From contig CP053157.1 of assembly GCA_014607495.2 (NCBI GenBank), forward strand, positions 7,626,001-7,690,000: a DNA stretch of 64,000 nt, given 5' to 3'. The notes under the pieces are model-generated. The model did no database searches and had not been told where the DNA came from. It was given only the letters and a program-made list of their open reading frames with translations. Positions 30,148 to 43,334 of this stretch are shown here, piece by piece. How positions within the stretch are numbered: position 1 is the stretch's first letter; each line of letters opens with the position of its first letter. Source of the stretch: Carposina sasakii. Its lineage: Eukaryota; Arthropoda; Insecta; Lepidoptera; Carposinidae. Both the position numbers and the translations under genes were made by a program.

Positions 30148-30447
30148 GTAAGTCCTTTAATTCTCAAACGAGTAAGTCCTTTAGGTTGACATACACACGT
30201 AGCCACTGACCGCTGAGCACTGAATGACAGAGCCGCGATTGGTTCAAATTTGCACCCATAAAAATTCCTAAAATTGGCTTTCGGACTATACTTCTATAGG
30301 TTATAATTCTATTGGTAAATTATTTATTAAAATATGTATAATTATAAATATAATATAATTTAAAAAGTACGGCGGTAGGCTCAACATATGGTACTAAGTT
30401 TGGGTGTGTAATATGCACACTTCTGCACTCGCGCGAGACATTGCGCC

Positions 30448-30715
30448 TATACAGGGTGTAACAAAAGGGGTATGTTAAGCGAAAAACTATGCAAATAGCC
30501 CACTACAAGGAACCTATTCACAAAATTTCAGACTCGAAATCACATGTATATTTTTCAAGATAGTATGGAGAATTCCTAAACAACTCAGGAATGTTCATAC
30601 AATCTTGAAAAATAAACATGTGATTTTAAGTCTCAAATTTTGGAAATAGGTTCTCTATAGTGGGCTATTTACATAGCTTTTCGCTTAACATACCCTCTCT
30701 GTTACACCCTGTATA
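30448..30715. mobile_element. Palindromic TACAGGGTGTAAC MITE
   Basis: CTATACAGGGTGTAAC at the left is mirrored by GTTACACCCTGTATAG at the right. The arms pair along almost their full 120-130 bases (agcccacta/tagtgggct, aaatcacatg/catgtgattt), making a near-complete foldback of 268 bp. A related, interrupted copy is at 20027-20417. Confidence 0.85.
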
Positions 30716-30867
30716 GGTACTTGGCTACATCAAATAAATAACTAGACTAGAGTTTAATCGTAGAATAGTTTCCGTACACGATTTCAATAAGTACTAAACT
30801 ACTTTTTTACTCAACATTACCTAGATTTTAATATTATACATACAAAGCAACTACCTAGCGCCACCAA

Positions 30868-31290
30868 AAGAGGAAGAAGTGAAAGCAAATACATACATAA
30901 TATTCACTATGGGTTCGCCAACCACCGGGCCCTACACCCTCCACTGACACTCGGATCTGATAACTCATAACCGCGAAAACAAGCACTCGCACTACCCACA
31001 ATCGCCACAAGAAACCAGATCCGAGCACCCAGCATGCAAGATAATACATCGTACTATTCCGAAATCAAAAACTAGATTAATAATCTACATATGTTTCGCC
31101 AACACCCGTGGCATCCTCAGGATTATAGAAATTAGTAAAGTACTAATTATAAAACTCTAAAACCCAACACATTACACAGAATTAACTACCCTCTCCGAGA
31201 GAGACTGTAGACTCTACAGTGTAGAGGGTACTGTAGAGTGTAGTTAATTCCTCGTATGTATTGGGTTTTAGAGTTTTAGAATGTTTGAAC
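30868..31290 (-). repeat. Dispersed repeat also found at 55519-56016 (opposite strand)
   Basis: Shares 'caccgggccctacaccctc', 'agcatgcaagataatacatc', 'ctacatatgtttcgccaac', 'ggcatcctcaggattataga' and 'aattaactaccctct' with the inverted copy at 55.5-56.0 kb. The right part (31190-31270) folds back on itself ('ccctctccg...', 'tagagggtactg', 'tgggttttagagttttag'). Confidence 0.7.
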
Positions 31291-32081
31291 TTCCGAATTG
31301 TAACGCCTAATACAATTTCATTTACATACATAATAAAAAAATAAATAATAATATTTGGAAAAAGCACTCTACTTCGACGTACCTATAAAAATATCATAGT
31401 TGTACTCAACAGAGGGAGATCCTACCAACGAACCAGTCAGAATGAAGCAGAAGTAAATTAGTTTTCTTGCGTTGAAACGGTGCGTGTAAAGAACGATCTT
31501 ATTTAACGTCAAAATAATTATTAAGTACACGGTTTTAATTAATAATTAGGTACCTACCTATAACACCATCAATCAGGTATCCGAGTAGGTACGAGTAGTA
31601 GAATTTACATTGATCGCTATACCTACTTAGTTTGACGAATATTTAGTTTCTAAATATGATTCCAAATTTCTTCTCTTGCATGAAAATAAAGCCGATACAG
31701 ATCGATTAGGTACTGCTCATCCATTGGAGCTTAACTTCGGTAAATGTTTTGGAAGCGTATAAGTTTTATTTGTGGTGATTAGAGTTGCCACAGCGACCGC
31801 CCAAAGCGAAGGTTTTATTTTGACCATCACTCAGTACACGTGAAGGCTCGGGGGCGAGAACTGCTATCGTAATTACATTGGCAAACAGTCTGACGCATTC
31901 CCTTACTACGTTACGAGTAAACTGTAATTTATTCGTGAAATTTTAAACTAAAAGTGATTGATTGCTGTATGCGCCCTTAATGCGGCCAATGGACCAGTTT
32001 TCTAACTACGTGGCATTTTCAAAAGTGAATTAACTTTGGTAACAGCCTGTTGTTCAGATATTCGGATTCGGGAGTTATGCC
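31291..32081 (+). promoter_or_regulatory. Upstream region and probable 5' UTR of KIF19
   Basis: No gene. The last 250-300 bases before the ATG at 32082 lack a splice acceptor near the start codon, so the 5' UTR is probably continuous with exon 1. An initiator-like tcagta lies near 31832. No TATA box is convincing. Confidence 0.35.
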
Positions 32082-35000
32082 ATGACTCAGAGCAACTTGA
32101 CTACCCCTGATAAGCACCATGGTGGTGTGCGAACTGTCACCGAAGAGAAGCTGATGGTAAATAGATTCATATTTCATTTAATTAACACCACATTAACATT
32201 ATTACACCCTCAATACATACAAATAGTTGGCTGGAAGAAGAAGCGGTGAAAACTCAGTGGTTAAGACATGTGTCGTCCAAGCGAGGGGCGTAAGTTCGAT
32301 CTTAGTCATAGGCCTGTGCCACTGAATTTATTTCATGTACAGATTTTCAAAAAAAATTGTCAAGCTATACCCCAGAAGGGTTGGCGTCAGGCAGACAGCC
32401 GACTGTAAAACAAACTCCAAATCTTTTGCAATATAAGCTTCGATAGAAACTCACCGAATGGTATAAGGGCAGGAACATGATGATGTTGAGTTGGCTGGAA
32501 GAAATCTCGGTCATCGAAGTACCGCGGTTGATAGTGGTACTATACTACCTGCCTTTTATTGTGACTAGCTACGTAGTTACACGTATTAATTATATAACTC
32601 TACAATATAGTGCTTGTAATTCAAGATCTCCTTGACCGTTAGAGCAACTGCTGTAAAATCGTGACTGTGTAAGCACTCTAGGTAAGAATACGAATTAGCA
32701 TCGTGCATCTATCAAGTAGGTAAGTTCCTACTTACTAGTCCTGGATGAAGACGAGATTGCATTCTTGAATTATGAATTTATTGGCTCTCAGCACATATAT
32801 ACAGATAACCTAAGTATTTACCTAGCTATAGGTACTTTAGACCTAAATTGATATATGTATAACATCACTATAATTTTGCAAGAGAGATGTGGCTGGGACT
32901 AAGTAATGGCAGCTTAGGTTGCACCTAAGCACGTTCTAAGTTAATAAATAAGTGTACTTAAGTATTAGTTTCTAAAAAATTGGCTACATGTTAGCCCTTT
33001 CTTCTCATACAGAAAATTGTTTGTTAGGTTCGTTGGATTCGATGGCAGGTTACATTATTTAGTTTGCTCTACCACAGAGAATATTATTATTATTATCTAT
33101 TCCACATAACATTGTGAGTACCTTGGTTGGTATATGACTGCAAGACCCCAAGAAAACAAGGCGTGTGTGTAGGTAGGTTAGGTACCTACTGTGTATCTCC
33201 ACAAACGAAATAATAGTGTGAGTGACTGTTGCAGGCAACATATAAAATTACACTTAAAAAGTTAATGTTCCTTTTTAACTGCGCCTTCTAGTAAGTCCTA
33301 GCTTAGCTTCGTATAAGGACACATTACGACACAGGCTATAATTTTTATTTTCCTATATTTTTATTAGTGTGTGATAATCAATACAAGTAAATAATAAAGA
33401 TCAATACAAGTGAAGTTCTAATATTGTGTTTTTCTTGACTTTCTTATATTATACCAAGTGCGCCCTATTCACTAAAATATACAGTCCACTAAATCGACAT
33501 CTTGGCGAGACAGTCCATCATAGGTACAACAACCAGGCTGTCCCGCACAGTGACGACGACGACGTCTTGAAGGAATGCTGATTTAACGCTCAACTATATT
33601 ACTCGTATTACACTATTATTGAGCCTATTATTGTATAATGTGACCTGATGCATAACATACTCGTATTATGTCTGTACCTTTACGTTTATTTATGGACATT
33701 TTGGTTTAACAGGTTGCTGTCCGCGTGCGACCATTGAGGGCAGATGAAGGTCCTCGTATCGTGCACGCGGTCAGTGATAAGGTGAAAATCTGCTATATGA
33801 TACTACATTATATACATATTTATATACATGTATGTATATACATTATTGTAGTACGCTTAAATTTATAGCAAGTAAGTAAGTAGGTATGTCTTTACCTATG
33901 GTCTCCGTGTTCCCGTCTAGGGCGAAGATATTAGGTATCAGCCTATTGCAGTCTACTGCTGGACGTAGGCCTCCCCTAGAGTACGCCACAAGACTACTGC
34001 AATAGGAGGGGTTTTCATACAATTCCTCTGGGTCAACATTAGGGTGGTGGTATAATACTCTGCCGACACTAAGAGCACTCCTGTATCACACATTCTTCTT
34101 ATAATTATAAACAAGGCGAAATTACTTAGTTTTATAAAAGTTGACAAACATTTAATATCTTTGGGAAACTTTTCTAGATGCTAGTATTGGAAGAGGAGGC
34201 CGACAGCCGCCGGGATGTACTTCGCCAACGACGCTTGAATGACAAGCATTATGTCTACGATAGAGTGTTCGGAGAAGACAGTAATCAGGTTGGATTAACC
34301 CTCAAAGTTCCTCTTTACTATAGGATAGACATCTTCAATGCCTGCAATGGAGATAGATATATACATAAGAGGTTTTAACCTAAAGTTTAGTCCCTTGTTT
34401 ACAAGGCAGTCTAGGTGACCTATGCCTACATAGTTGTAGCATGTGCCTACATACACAGGAATTTAATTTACCTACCTAATTCCATACTCAGAACGTTGTT
34501 GCAACATACTGATATAAGAAACGAATTCTAGCGGCGGTACTGCGTCGTCCTTCTTTTTGTGATTACGTAAGGGGTTCATTCAATATTCATGATTCTCCTA
34601 AGTATTTTAAGGATATTTCAGCTAAGTATTACATACAACACTTAATTAACTGGATTATGTTGCCCCATCCTTTTATTGAGCATGTTAATTTAAATATATA
34701 AATATTCACACACTACACAACACATTAACCTAGTCCCACATTTAGATCCCTAAGGTCTTGTGTCGTGGGTACTAAGCAACAGTATATAAATACCTTAGAA
34801 TAAGGAGGGTACATAGATAAGTATAGAAACATGTTAAAGGTATCTATAAATCCTATCCTATTAGTAGTAAAAGTTGTGTCACGTCTGTTGGTAGCTGGAG
34901 ACTGTGACTATACACTACTTTGCATAGTCCTTTGCGTAGAGAATGGATGTTATGGTCTTTCATGCAAAAAGTACTTAAACGGATTTTGATGAAATTTAAA

Positions 35001-38000
35001 GCATCTGTCTCCTAAATGAAATACTCGACTGTTATATTTTATTCTTCTCACTGTCCCTTATATTTTATACATAGGAAGACGTGTACGAAGCAGTATGTGC
35101 TCCACTGGTAGGAGACACACTGAAAGGTTTCGCCGGTGCGGTATTCGCGTACGGTGCTACCGGAGCCGGGAAGACCTACACCATGACCGGTCTCATGTCG
35201 CGGGCCCTGAGCCACCTGTTCATGTCTATTGCTTCCAGCGATAATCCGGCAGCGTTTGAGGTGAGTTTTTTCGTATAACTACTTTACATGCACCGTCTAA
35301 TTTAGGGTCAGCACGTACCTAAGCTTATGTCATTGTTTTGGAAGTAGAGAACCTATGAAGTATCCGTAGGCTACCTATCTGCTCGTCACTGGATTGTTTG
35401 TATGTCTCTCTACGCCTAGTTATGCCATTATGCTTATTTATATTGTGACTATGATGTATTTTATTTACAATTTCTTGTTATATTCTGAACAGAAACGAAC
35501 TAAACTGTATACCTACGAACTCGTAATAATTTCACGACCTTCGGCCTTCATAAATATATTCCGCGTTTACAAATACACTTCGAGGTTTACGGCGTGGCCA
35601 CGCTGCAGTCATTGCATGCATTACCTCATGAAGGGTGCCCAAAAGGAGATGCAATTTAGATCGGCTACAGACAAGGATAATTACGCAACTGCAGCGTAGC
35701 GTAATCTGGAAATCATTGCATCCTACTTAGGCACTTTGTAACAGAGGGCAGCGTGACACGGGTCAGTCTTGTTAACCGTAATAAAGACTAGTGCTTTGTT
35801 AGGATAGGAATCTCATCGCGCTATCGTTCGCGGTAAAATTTACCGGACCAGCCAGCGCCTAGCCCATTAACCCGTTCAATGAAAACTCTTTTTTTACTAT
35901 TTTCAATGGACAAACCTAGGCCACCTTCCCTCTGCATTTCCTTCATGTATTACCTACTCGTAAATACCTAACTACCCACGGTCCACACGTTATGCATGGA
36001 AATACAGTATTCAAACTAATTTTATAATCCAATATACTCGTTGGATAGTTCGTACCTACTTATTATTTATAAAATATTCATGAAAATATTTGCATAATTG
36101 CAGTTAAACTTGTATTGCAATTTGCCATTAGCACAGCCCACATCACAGCATAAGAAAAGCACCGAGTAGCATCGACGACGACGATTGACTAAAATATTTT
36201 TTCCTCTTATTTTTATCCATATACATCCATATATAAATAAGGTATCTTGTGATTAAAGTTTATATAATATTAATTATCTTTACGAATTTGGACACTAGGA
36301 ACATTTTTAAGAATAATCCTACCAAAAGCAAAGTATTGCAGTATCTACGAGTACAATAGTTAGGCGTAGTAGGCCTACGAGTACCAAGCTCGTAGCATCG
36401 CTACGAACGGGCAGCACCTGCGGGTACCTCTCTACGGGACTATACTACGAACACAATCTAGGAATATTCATATCGCTTCATTGATTTACATAGCAAATAC
36501 ACATTAAAATTGCTGATATTCCATTATAAAAAATCATGGATTCATGCACCTTTTTGGATTTATACAAAGTCTTTACGATTACATTGTCACTAGCACCATA
36601 TAAAAACATTGTTTGATTAACGGTAGGATTAGGTATGTATAAGATATTGATTTTACGCACTGTAATTTATCTAAAACGCTTCTTTTGTTAAGATTTCACC
36701 TGAAGCTATAGAGAGTTTGGCACGTGTTTGTCAGCTCGCTCCATTAGTCTGGTACTTCCGGCGAGGTCGCTCCACTAAACCTTGAAGAAAACCTCGACGG
36801 TGGAACTCTTTTATTTAGGAAACTATCTATTTATTTAGGGTTCAATTCACATGAATGTATAAGTTAATTATTAATTACTTCATGTGTGTGTGTAACTAAT
36901 ACTACTAGGAACTAAATTATTAATAATATTCCCTTTTTAAAACCGATCTTCTGAATATAGGTACCTCATAGGTATGTATAAAAGGTCTGTCTAAACAATA
37001 CCGGTGCGGTGGGTAATATCTATTTTAACGTTGCCCATGAAAATCTTGTCATCATAGCACGGTCCAATAATATTGATTATTAAATATGTTTTAAGAAATG
37101 AAAATATTGATTACTCTTCAACAAATTACTTTTTGATCTGAATTAGAATTACATAGACCCATAATCTCTAGCAATGTAGGTAATGTATTTTACAAAATAG
37201 TATGGTACGAGTACATAGACACAACACTGCTCAATCTGTCTTAATTTTCCGGTAACTATTTACCGTGTAGCAGTTTGTTATTATATTATGCAAACAAAAA
37301 TAAAATCAACACTACTTTGAAATCAACTACTTATAATAATGACTCCGTGGTTTTTATGTTCTCTGCGCTTGACCTTGCATTGTCAAACACGAGAGTCATT
37401 CTATAAAACGGACTCTACCTGGTACAAACAATGTTCAAGTACCACAATATCAAATACCATTACGAGATGAAATAAACCCATACTCGACTATCTTGATCGA
37501 TTGCATGCAACTATCCACCAAAAAGAGTGCGAACTTGAGATTACGAAGAACATTTTTGCTAGACCAACCATTGTTACGAACTATTCATGCTTGCAGACGA
37601 GGTTCTCTACCTTTGTAGAGTCATGACTTTGCTTTAAACGAAAGAATAAAACCACAAGTCATTATTGACTCATTCGTTAACTTATTCCGAAAAGGAGGCT
37701 TGATCGCTGTGTGAATTGTGATTAGATTTCGCCATGTTTTCAGGATAGTAGCCTTTTAATCTATCTAACTCCAAGTATAATCCCATATTCTCCACTTTTT
37801 GTAGGGTTAAGGTCGATTTTTACAAGAGAGCTCTGCTATATGGCTATGTTACGTTGCAGGCAGGAGTCGATTAGAATGCCCAATGTGGCTTTATGTTTTA
37901 ATTTATAACGGATTTATGTTTACTGCGTTGCTCGTCGACCTATGTCTCTGGCGTTTCTGAACCATAATTCTGCGCAGCTAACGTTGACCGCGAACAAACT

Positions 38001-41000
38001 ACAATTTGTTCGCGGTTCAAGTAGCTATGTTTTCTTTATAATTTCATAACACAGTTAGGATCTTTATTAATACTTGAAAAAAACATTTATGAACCTTATT
38101 TATGAGAAGTGTAACTACTTGGATTTATGTAAATGTATTAGGTAACCTTGACCGACCGGAAGTGGCTCATTTTCTTCAGGTCGAAAGTACTCAGGATTTT
38201 GATATTTTCGCGTGTTATTAAAACAACAAAAATGCTTTTTTGCATGGTAACAGCATAGTGCCAAGACCATTAAAATGTTAATATGGCTGGCGACTAATTT
38301 TGTCATCATTTTATTATAGCGATATTTTATTATATATTATTTTCATTACCTGAAAAAGTTCGAAATAGATCAACCAAAGTCCAGGCACACATTGATTCAT
38401 ACCCGCCATAGCATAGATAGTCTGACTAAATGAAGGCAGATTTCTGTAATATCTATATACCTAAATATGTAAATATTGATTCCGGACAAGATTAGGTACT
38501 TGGCAATAACATCTAAGTCCTGTTTATGACTGTCATTATAATACCTAGTCCTTATACACGGTGTTTTTTGGTTGCATACGAAAGGTATGTATTCTATACA
38601 TCAAATAAAGTTTGTTTATACAAAAAATATTGCTGGAAAATGAGTTTAATTTTCCAGGTAATTTTTTTTTATACATTTGGTCGCGCGCAATGTAAAGCTG
38701 ACATCGCTCGACTTCGTCCGCAACGTAGTACGAGGTTACGTAAAACGGAGAATAACATCAGTGCATAAAACCTACCTACTAACCTATTTGTTTAGTCGAA
38801 ATCCTCGGGAAGAAATATTATAACAAATGCGAATTATCTGCCATCTTATCCTATAATAAACCTTTTAAACAGAATACTTAATAGCAAGTAGGTACTGCAT
38901 TTTTATTAATATTATACCTAATAGCCATTTAGATACAAAGCTAAATTGACAAGTAATTATCGAGCTCTTCCATATAATGATAATTCCGAACAATACCCTT
39001 CACCCCCGACCTGACACACGTCTATTGAGGTGCTCCAACATTTACCCTACGACCCTTTTCACATGTTACGACGCAACACTGGAGACGACATGATACTTAA
39101 GTACCGATTTTTGTAGGTAGGTATTAAGTATTTATGATATAGAAAGGTAAAGGGCACAGAACAGGATATTACCTGTTCTGTGGTAAAGGGATACACAAAA
39201 CGGGTTACATCCATTTAACAAGTTGCTTCGTAATAAACTGACTTTAAAAAAAATTAACTGACTTCAAAAAACACAAACAACAAAAAGTTTAACTAAAAAG
39301 CAATAAATAACTAATTTATCTACTTAATACATGTTAAAAATCTAAAAATATTTACAATTGAATGAAATTGAAACATAGTCTGTTGTGTTGATGGACGTGC
39401 GCGGCTGGCAAAGCCACACACACGGCAAAATACAATACGGTGTAGTAGGCAGGGCGCGCATTTATGCAATTTCCTATTCTTAGTTTTATTTTGAATTTTA
39501 GTGTCTGTCAGATTTCTTAATTATGTTTGGCTGGCACCGACTCCAAAAAATAAGTGATAATTACAAATATTTAAATAGTTAAAGATGACTTTGTTAAAGT
39601 ATTAGGTATTCAGTTGTAAATATTTTAATAATTTTAGATTTTTTACATGTATTAAGTAGATAAATTAGTTATTTATCGCTTTTTAGTTAAACTTTTTGTC
39701 GTTTGTGTTTTTTGAAGTCGGTTAATTTTTTTAAAAGTCAGTTTATTTCTCGATTTTTTGTTGTGTATATGCGTTGTGAACTTAAATAGATGCTAGTTTA
39801 TATACTTAAGGGTTTCATCGTCACCATCTCAGGAGTAATACCTACCCGTATAAGTATCACGTTAGCCCTACATAGTTTCCATCGACCAATAGCAGTACTG
39901 TCCCCTAACTCCTAACCGTTAAGGAGTTCTGAAGCTTGACCATCAGCACAGCAGCATCAGATGTCGATTCAAGTATAACTCACAAGCAACACGTTAGCCC
40001 TACATACTAGGTACTATACTGGGTGTAAAAAGACAACGGTGTTCTATTAGTACTTCGTATTCTTTGTAACATCACGATCATTTTTTTCTATGGAAGTACC
40101 CCTGGGAAACCACGGGTTTCTAAGATATTGAGGTCCAAAGTTTCATTAATATTTTCCTTTTATTTTTACATAAATTCATCTGGAATCGGTTAACACCCAA
40201 GTAGCACAGATAGCTGAATAAATACTCACTTTTAGATCTACACACAGCTCTGGGCGTATTAAGACTCATATAAGAATACACTCGTGGTCCCTTAGCTGCA
40301 TAATAGCAGTCAGTGATATTTAAACAGCTTAAGAGTAAATAAGAGCTGCATTATGGGTCACAAATATACCCTTAAAACGCAAAGAGTTATAGAAAGAGCC
40401 AAGAGCAATATAAGAAAGTACTTGTGAACTGTTATTGAGCTGACTCATTAAAGAGGCACAAGTTCTCATAATATTAAGCCAATAGACGCATAACGGGACA
40501 CCTGTGGCCCATAATATATCTTAGCGAACATATTTACCGCTAAGCAGCCTTTATTTATCCATTGACACTGTCTGCATATAGCGGCAGTTTAAACGTTCAC
40601 AAGATGCCTCATGGATATTTAGAGGTTCACTAGTATATCAAAATAAATGGCTTTAACTTTAACTCGTGAAACGCTTAACAGCTCTTTAATAAATAATGGT
40701 TCACACGTGAAACGCTTAACAGCTCTGTAATAAGTAATGGTTCACGCGTGAAACACTAAGCAGTCCTTTGATGAATATAGATTCACAAGTGAATCACTAA
40801 ACAGCCCTTTGATAAATAACGGTTCACATAGCTGTTTTACATCAACCACCATTTTAACCTAGAAATATTATGATTTACTTTACATTATTTATATGTTTTG
40901 TGCATGAATTACGAACTTATTAAATTAGGTATTACTTCTTATATCGTAACATTCTCTATTTATTTAATAGTTCTGTCCAAACTATTGAAAATTGTTGGAC

Positions 41001-43295
41001 CAAGATTTTAAAACACATAGCTTATTTACATCATTTATTACTATATTATTTAAAAACACAATATTTTCGTAGCGCACCAAATTTTTTTAGACAATATACA
41101 TATATTTTTTTTTTTATTCATTTTTTTTTTTAAAGGGGGTTTTTACCCACGAGGGTATGTCAACCCCATTGTATCACCTTATTTTATAAACAGGATAAAC
41201 ATACTATTATTAACCTATTGATACAGGACTGTGATTAGCTTGCATAACATAATAGCACAAGTAGAAATCGGCTCAGAGAGAATAGTTTGCATGATTCCTA
41301 CATCGAACAAATTTATCTTAAACTCCCTCATCAATAATTCTCTCTCACTTTGGTTTTTGATACATTCAACCAACAAATGTTGCACATCCTCTATTTTATC
41401 ACATGTATCACAATTAGGTGTATCCGATTTTTTCATGAGATATGCAAATTTATTTGATGGAATGTGTCCAGAACGGAGCCTCATTATCAATTTTACATAT
41501 TTTCTACTTAATTTAACGTTATTGAACCAAGGAATACGAGGTGGTTGTGGTTGTATTGTCCTATACCATATACCTTTATCTCGGGATCTTTCATTATAAA
41601 AATGTTTCCAATTGTGATAGTTATTTTTTTTTAATTTAGTGAGCACTTCCGAGAAATCGGGTTCATAGGTAATTACATTACCTTGTGATATGCCAGATTT
41701 AGCTAACCTATCAGCCACCTCGTTGCCACTCAAGCCTATATGTGCTGGAACCCATTGAAACCTCACAGAAATACCCTTATTCTGTAGCATGATAATTTCC
41801 TCTAAAATTCTATAGACTATCGGTACACCTCTATGACCAGAGGCGCACCGAGCCACGTGATCGATAGCACTTTTGCAATCTGAAAAAATAACTACATTAG
41901 GCCAATTATTACTGGAAATATAGGATAGAGCCTGTGACATTGCAATGAGTTCCGCAGACATAACTGAAACATCAGCACTAACACTGAAACAACCTCCAGA
42001 GCGCTCATGTGGATCAAAATAAGCTGCCCCTATACCGACCGTATTTTTTGAACCATCTGTATATATCTTATGGTATGCATAGTACTTGGTGTGCAGTTCC
42101 TCAATTACATCAGATTTAAGTGAATTTGTTTCATACATATTTTTAGTACCCTTTATACACTCTAACTTAGTTTGGATAATATTTTTAATATTAATGTATG
42201 AGACCCAAACATCTAATGTAAACATTTGTAAACTATGTGACGAGTGAAGCTTATAATTTTTGGTCTCATTGAATGTCTTAACTAACAGGGGTTTATTTTT
42301 ATTGTTCCAATATCTAGTAAGACAAAGGTTACTCAACTTATTGAGTAGATCTATTGTTGCATTATTTGACCACGACTGCGCCTTTAGAGTATACTTATAT
42401 GCTAAATATTCTCTTCTTATAAATAAAGGAGACAAAGATAATTCACTCTCCATAACATGAATTGGAGAACTTTTGATAAATCCACCAATAATTCTCATAG
42501 CCTGATTTTGCAATCTATCTAATTTAATTTTATGACAATTAGCACTAGTATCATACAGTATATACATATATAATGTCAGTAAACTTGCATTTCCACACAT
42601 TTTTCTTGCACTAATAAAGAAAACCGTTCCGTTTACTTAGGTACCAATAAATATATTATGAAACGACACCGCCATTAATATAGCGTTTACGTTTATGTTG
42701 TCACAAGTTACTTCGGTCACTTTTCAATAATAAATAAAATGAATATACAAAAATATTATTTTCCATAGTCACGCGTCACCAACAGGCCCATTGTGATACA
42801 TTACTTAGATATTCAGCTGAATAAAGAGTAACATGGTCTCTCAACCAGTTGATATTCAGCTCTTACAACACCTGTTACCCCTTATAACTCTCTTAAATTT
42901 CTGCTTCTACCACCAACAGGCCCGTTGTGATACATTACTTAGGTATTCAGCTGAATAAAGAGTAACATGGTGTCTTAACCAGTTGATATTCAGCTCTTAC
43001 AATACCTGTTACCCCTTATAACTCTCTTAAATATCTGATTCTGCGCTCTTAAGCAGCTTATGTGACATTAGAGCTGAATAATTTGTGCCCATTTAAGTGG
43101 TTTAAGGGCTGAATAAGCTTGGAATCAGCTTTTATGCAGCTTTCTTATACCACTTCAAGGGTAATTGTAGTCCAATATTCAGTTGCTATACAGCCTCTTG
43201 TGCTACTTGGGCAATCATTTTTTTTTCAAAGATACCATATCATAATGTTAAAATGTTAGTTTTGCATCAAAAGCATCAAACGAAGACATTGCTTG

Positions 43296-43334
<39 letters not shown>

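Larger units (their letters stand above)
28723..30325. mobile_element. Possible 1.6 kb element bounded by TTCTATAGGTTATAATTCTA inverted ends
   Basis: Inverted copies of about 28 bases lie near 28723-28753 and 30293-30325. Between them are a decayed coding stretch (28855-29240) and a small exon-like frame (30039-30147). No target duplication identified, so the boundaries are tentative. Confidence 0.4.
40196..43210. mobile_element. 3.0 kb element with CCCAAGTAGCAC inverted ends, carrying a LINE fragment
   Basis: CCCAAGTAGCACA begins at 40196, and its inverse TGTGCTACTTGGG-like end (tgtgctacttggg with the preceding t) closes at 43210. Looser similarity (agctgaataa / gctgtatagc) runs inward. The word agctgaataa is repeated near both ends. 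Left and right arms contain tandem repeats. The centre (41105-42600) is a separate LINE on the minus strand. No transposase of the outer element remains. Confidence 0.65.

Noticed and set aside
35394..35699. 101-codon frame in KIF19 intron 4
   Set aside because: No domain, AT-rich, no splice continuity with the kinesin reading frame.
41231..41599. 122-codon plus-strand frame
   Set aside because: Antisense to the RNase H LINE frame, which has clear catalytic motifs.
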